Assembly: GCF_025821625.1 (NCBI RefSeq)
Contig: NZ_JACKSH010000148.1
Location: forward strand, 1-64,000
Direction: 5' to 3'
Source: Mycolicibacterium pyrenivorans
GTDB taxonomy: Bacteria; Actinomycetota; Actinomycetes; Mycobacteriales; Mycobacteriaceae
DNA: 64,000 nt
The notes under the pieces were generated by a model. That model was given only the letters and a program-made list of their open reading frames with translations. It was not told the origin of the DNA and ran no database searches. The first letter of the stretch is position 1. Every line of letters begins with the position of its first letter. Positions 62,008 to 64,000 of this stretch are shown here, piece after piece. A program made the translations under genes and the position numbers.

Positions 62008-62517
62008 ATGCCGATCGCGCAGAAGCTGGCGAGCACGACCTTCCGTAAGCTCCTCGCCGCCCTTGCGATCGTCGGGATGCTCGTCAGCGGTATCGGCATC
62101 GCCTCGGTCATGATCTTCGGCCAGCCCGATCAGCTGCAGGCAGAGCCTCCGCGGCGTGAACCGCCGAAGCCGCCGCCGCCGTCGGTGCCGACGGTCACTG
62201 AGTTCCTGGTCGGGGTGGGCGTCACCGCGCAGAACTGCGATCCCGCCGGAGTGTGTCTGTACACCTACACCATCGACCCGAATTATGTTGGGCTGCATCC
62301 GTTCCCGGAGACGCCTTTCACCGTGGAGTACGAGGTCACTGGCGGCTTCCAGCCCCAGCAGGGCTCGTTCACCGTCGAAGGTGAGCAGGCGCAGATCCTC
62401 AAGGACGTCACCGTCGAGGGGCCGCCGGGCGCTCAACTGCAGGCCAAGGTCGTTCGGATCTTCGACGCGCCACCACCGCCTGGGGGGCCACCACCGCCTG
62501 GGGCGCCGCAACCATGA
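62008..62517 (+). CDS. Proline-rich exported or membrane-anchored protein
   Basis: A 169-residue protein with one N-terminal membrane helix (LAALAIVGMLVSGIGIASVM), a Pro/Arg linker (EPPRREPPKPPPPSVP), a beta-rich domain with two cysteines (AQNCDPAGVCLY) and a PPPPGGPPPPGAPQP tail. The repeated PPPPGG unit is encoded by a short tandem repeat. Function is unknown. Its stop overlaps the thioesterase start. Confidence 0.72.
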   Translation: MPIAQKLASTTFRKLLAALAIVGMLVSGIGIASVMIFGQPDQLQAEPPRREPPKPPPPSVPTVTEFLVGVGVTAQNCDPAGVCLYTYTIDPNYVGLHPFPETPFTVEYEVTGGFQPQQGSFTVEGEQAQILKDVTVEGPPGAQLQAKVVRIFDAPPPPGGPPPPGAPQP

Positions 62518-63281
62518 CGACCCCGGCTACGCGCAATCCCTGGGTCCGCAACTTCCACCCCGCGCCCAACGCCCGCACGCGCCTGCTCTGCTTCCCGCAC
62601 GCGGGTGGCTCGGCCAGCTACTTCTTTCCGCTGTCGAGCGCCCTGGCACCCGAGTTCGACGTGTACGCCGTGCAGTACCCGGGACGCCAGGACCGCTACA
62701 CCGAGGCGCTCATCGATGACATCGACGACATGGCCGACCAGGCATACGAGGCGCTGGAACCGCTGATCGACGCGCCTGTGGCGCTCTTCGGCCACAGCAT
62801 GGGTGCGGTGCTGGCGTTCGAGGTCGCGCGCCGGATCGAGACGCTGGCCGGGCGCAGTCCCGTGCTGGTCTTCGCGTCAGGGTCGCGGGCGCCGAGCCGA
62901 TACGGTGACGAGCAGGAAGCGGACGGATCTCAAGGAGATGAGGACCTGCTCGACGTGATGCGTGACCTCGGCGGCACCGACCCGCGGGTGCTCAACGATC
63001 CCGACATGCTGGCGACCTTCCTGCCCGCGTTCGGCAGTGACTATCGCGCGCTGCAGAAGTACCACCGCGGCACCGAGGTCGCCATCAACGCCCCCGTGGT
63101 CGTGATGACGGCGACCGACGACCCGAAGACCAGCGTGGACGACGCCAGCGCGTGGCTCGAGCACACCTCGGGCGGCGGCGAGGTGCACACCTTCTCCGGC
63201 GGCCACTTCTATCTCGAGAAGCAGCCCCAGCGGGTCATCGAGGTGATCGCGCAGGCGCTGCGTTCGACCGAGGGCGGCTAG
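62514..63281 (+). CDS. Type II thioesterase (TesA/GrsT-like)
   Basis: A 255-residue alpha/beta hydrolase: LLCFPHAGGSASYFFPLSSA, nucleophile GHSMGAVLAFEVAR (about 93-106), acid in TATDDPKTS and His in SGGHFYLEKQ. Type II thioesterases remove stalled acyl groups from polyketide or peptide synthases; no synthase gene is in the window. ATGA overlaps the preceding gene. Confidence 0.87.
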   Translation: MTTPATRNPWVRNFHPAPNARTRLLCFPHAGGSASYFFPLSSALAPEFDVYAVQYPGRQDRYTEALIDDIDDMADQAYEALEPLIDAPVALFGHSMGAVLAFEVARRIETLAGRSPVLVFASGSRAPSRYGDEQEADGSQGDEDLLDVMRDLGGTDPRVLNDPDMLATFLPAFGSDYRALQKYHRGTEVAINAPVVVMTATDDPKTSVDDASAWLEHTSGGGEVHTFSGGHFYLEKQPQRVIEVIAQALRSTEGG

Positions 63282-63326
63282 CCGCCGCCGGCAACTGGTT
63301 AACCGCGGACCGCTCGGCGGTAGTGC

Positions 63327-64000
63327 TCAGCCGGTCGGCACCACCCCTCGGGGCATCGGCAGCGGCAGGTCGTTGTAGGTCGCGATCCCCGGCGCCGCCG
63401 CGACGACCGCCGGGATCGCGTGGATCGGCGGCAACGCGGTCATGATGTGGCCGAGCACGAAGAAGTCCTCGAGCGTCTTGGCGCTCTCGATCATGTCCTG
63501 CGGCGGCAGGAATCCGACGGACATGTTGACCGTCGGCCGGCCGTCGATGGTGATCTTCCAGCCGTCGCCGTCGAGTTTCCAGTCCGGCTCCAGCTTCTGG
63601 CCCTTCTTCCACCGGACGTTGATGTCGATGACGGTACGCTGCCGTCCGGCATCATCTTTGACTAAGCCCTGCCAGCTCGCGTACACCCCGGCGACGTGTC
63701 CGGCCTTGATGGTCCAGGACGCCATGGGCAGGTCCTCGGTGGTCTGGGCGTATTCGGACACGCACTTGATCTCGTCGAGCTCGATGCCGAGGGCGTCGGC
63801 GACCAGTTGCACAGCCTCGGCGAACACCGCCGTGCCCTTCGCGGCCATCGGCTGCAGGTTCGGATCGTCGATGGCCATGTCGAAGCCGACGGGGCGCTCG
63901 GTGTCGGGGGAGTCGTAGAGGGTGGTGTCGGCGGACTCGGCGATCGTGACCTTGTCGATGCGGTCGCACGCGGTTCCCGCCACGATGGCCAGGAGTTCGG
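63327..64000 (-). CDS. Dihydrodipicolinate reductase-like NAD(P)-dependent dehydrogenase (5' end outside window)
   Basis: Only the C-terminal ~224 residues are visible, and the frame continues past the last base. DSPDTERPVGFDMAIDDPNL, VADALGIELDEIKCVSEYAQ and GHIMTALPPIHAIPAVVAAAPG match the C-terminal part of the DapB-N/amine dehydrogenase family represented at 37141, though the two have diverged. The N-terminal cofactor domain lies beyond the window. Confidence 0.72.
   Translation of the reverse strand, partial: ELLAIVAGTACDRIDKVTIAESADTTLYDSPDTERPVGFDMAIDDPNLQPMAAKGTAVFAEAVQLVADALGIELDEIKCVSEYAQTTEDLPMASWTIKAGHVAGVYASWQGLVKDDAGRQRTVIDINVRWKKGQKLEPDWKLDGDGWKITIDGRPTVNMSVGFLPPQDMIESAKTLEDFFVLGHIMTALPPIHAIPAVVAAAPGIATYNDLPLPMPRGVVPTG

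Overview
The window comes from a high-GC actinobacterium, almost certainly a rapid-growing Mycobacterium (Mycolicibacterium-like). The case rests on gene content and order rather than on a marker gene. There is a galactan export and priming block (wzm-glfT1-wzt), a mycobacterial proteasome activator ending in GQYL, 19-kDa LpqH-type lipoproteins, an F420-dependent luciferase-like enzyme, a 13E12-type HNH protein, LigC with a stand-alone primase-polymerase, and frequent GTG starts and 4-nt stop/start overlaps. From memory, two long runs follow M. tuberculosis order: about Rv3783 to Rv3772 at 1.3-10.9 kb and about Rv3762c to Rv3752c at 15.7-27.7 kb. The PTS, queuosine, OpuC and Rieske modules are additions relative to that genome.

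Layout. 0-1.3 kb: a partial kinase, a zinc-ribbon protein and a flavin-reductase-like protein. 1.3-4.5 kb, minus strand: galactan ABC transporter Wzt/Wzm, galactofuranosyltransferase GlfT1 and proteasome activator Bpa, with a remnant of a lost membrane-protein gene behind bpa. 5-11.2 kb: class V aminotransferase-like protein, quinone oxidoreductase, MarR regulator, EchA21-like crotonase, a lipoprotein, an aromatic aminotransferase and three tRNAs. 11.2-15.6 kb: a DUF6325-HTH regulator, a CsbD tail remnant, a ctaD carrying a perfect 84-bp tandem duplication, a phosphoesterase, a YjbR protein and a frameshifted cupin. 15.7-27.7 kb: alkylsulfatase, SDR, phosphatase, kinase, transglutaminase-like protein, ProXVWZ osmoprotectant importer, TyrA and TadA. 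27.8-35.3 kb: tRNA-Ser with a clear terminator, aquaporin, a three-gene lipid/epimerase operon, then a mannitol-type PTS with a divergent polyol dehydrogenase and a DeoR regulator. 35.3-43.5 kb: small hypotheticals, nitronate monooxygenase, secreted proteins, two LpqH paralogues, Tgt, an amine oxidase and a deletion-fused ABC gene. 43.5-50.8 kb: GluQ, a class III PLP enzyme with a divergent kinase, an LLM oxidoreductase, an MBL protein, HNH and a hydrolase. 50.8-54.3 kb: a second osmoprotectant importer (OpuC type). 54.5-62 kb: two LigC ligases and a primase-polymerase, split by a TetR/Rieske/amidohydrolase cassette. 62-64 kb: a proline-rich membrane protein, a type II thioesterase and a partial dehydrogenase.

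The least explained structure is a pair of short dispersed repeat families found only at junctions between co-directional genes. Each can be read as a mini-ORF chained to its neighbours by ATGA stop/start overlaps. Family A reads MSA(R/C)AKSR and lies at wzt/glfT1, phosphatase/kinase and proX/proV. Family B reads MTSGASVATGE and lies after the amidohydrolase, with related sequence at ligC/prim-pol and glfT1/wzm. A separate imperfect palindrome family sits at two 3' gene ends facing minus-strand genes.
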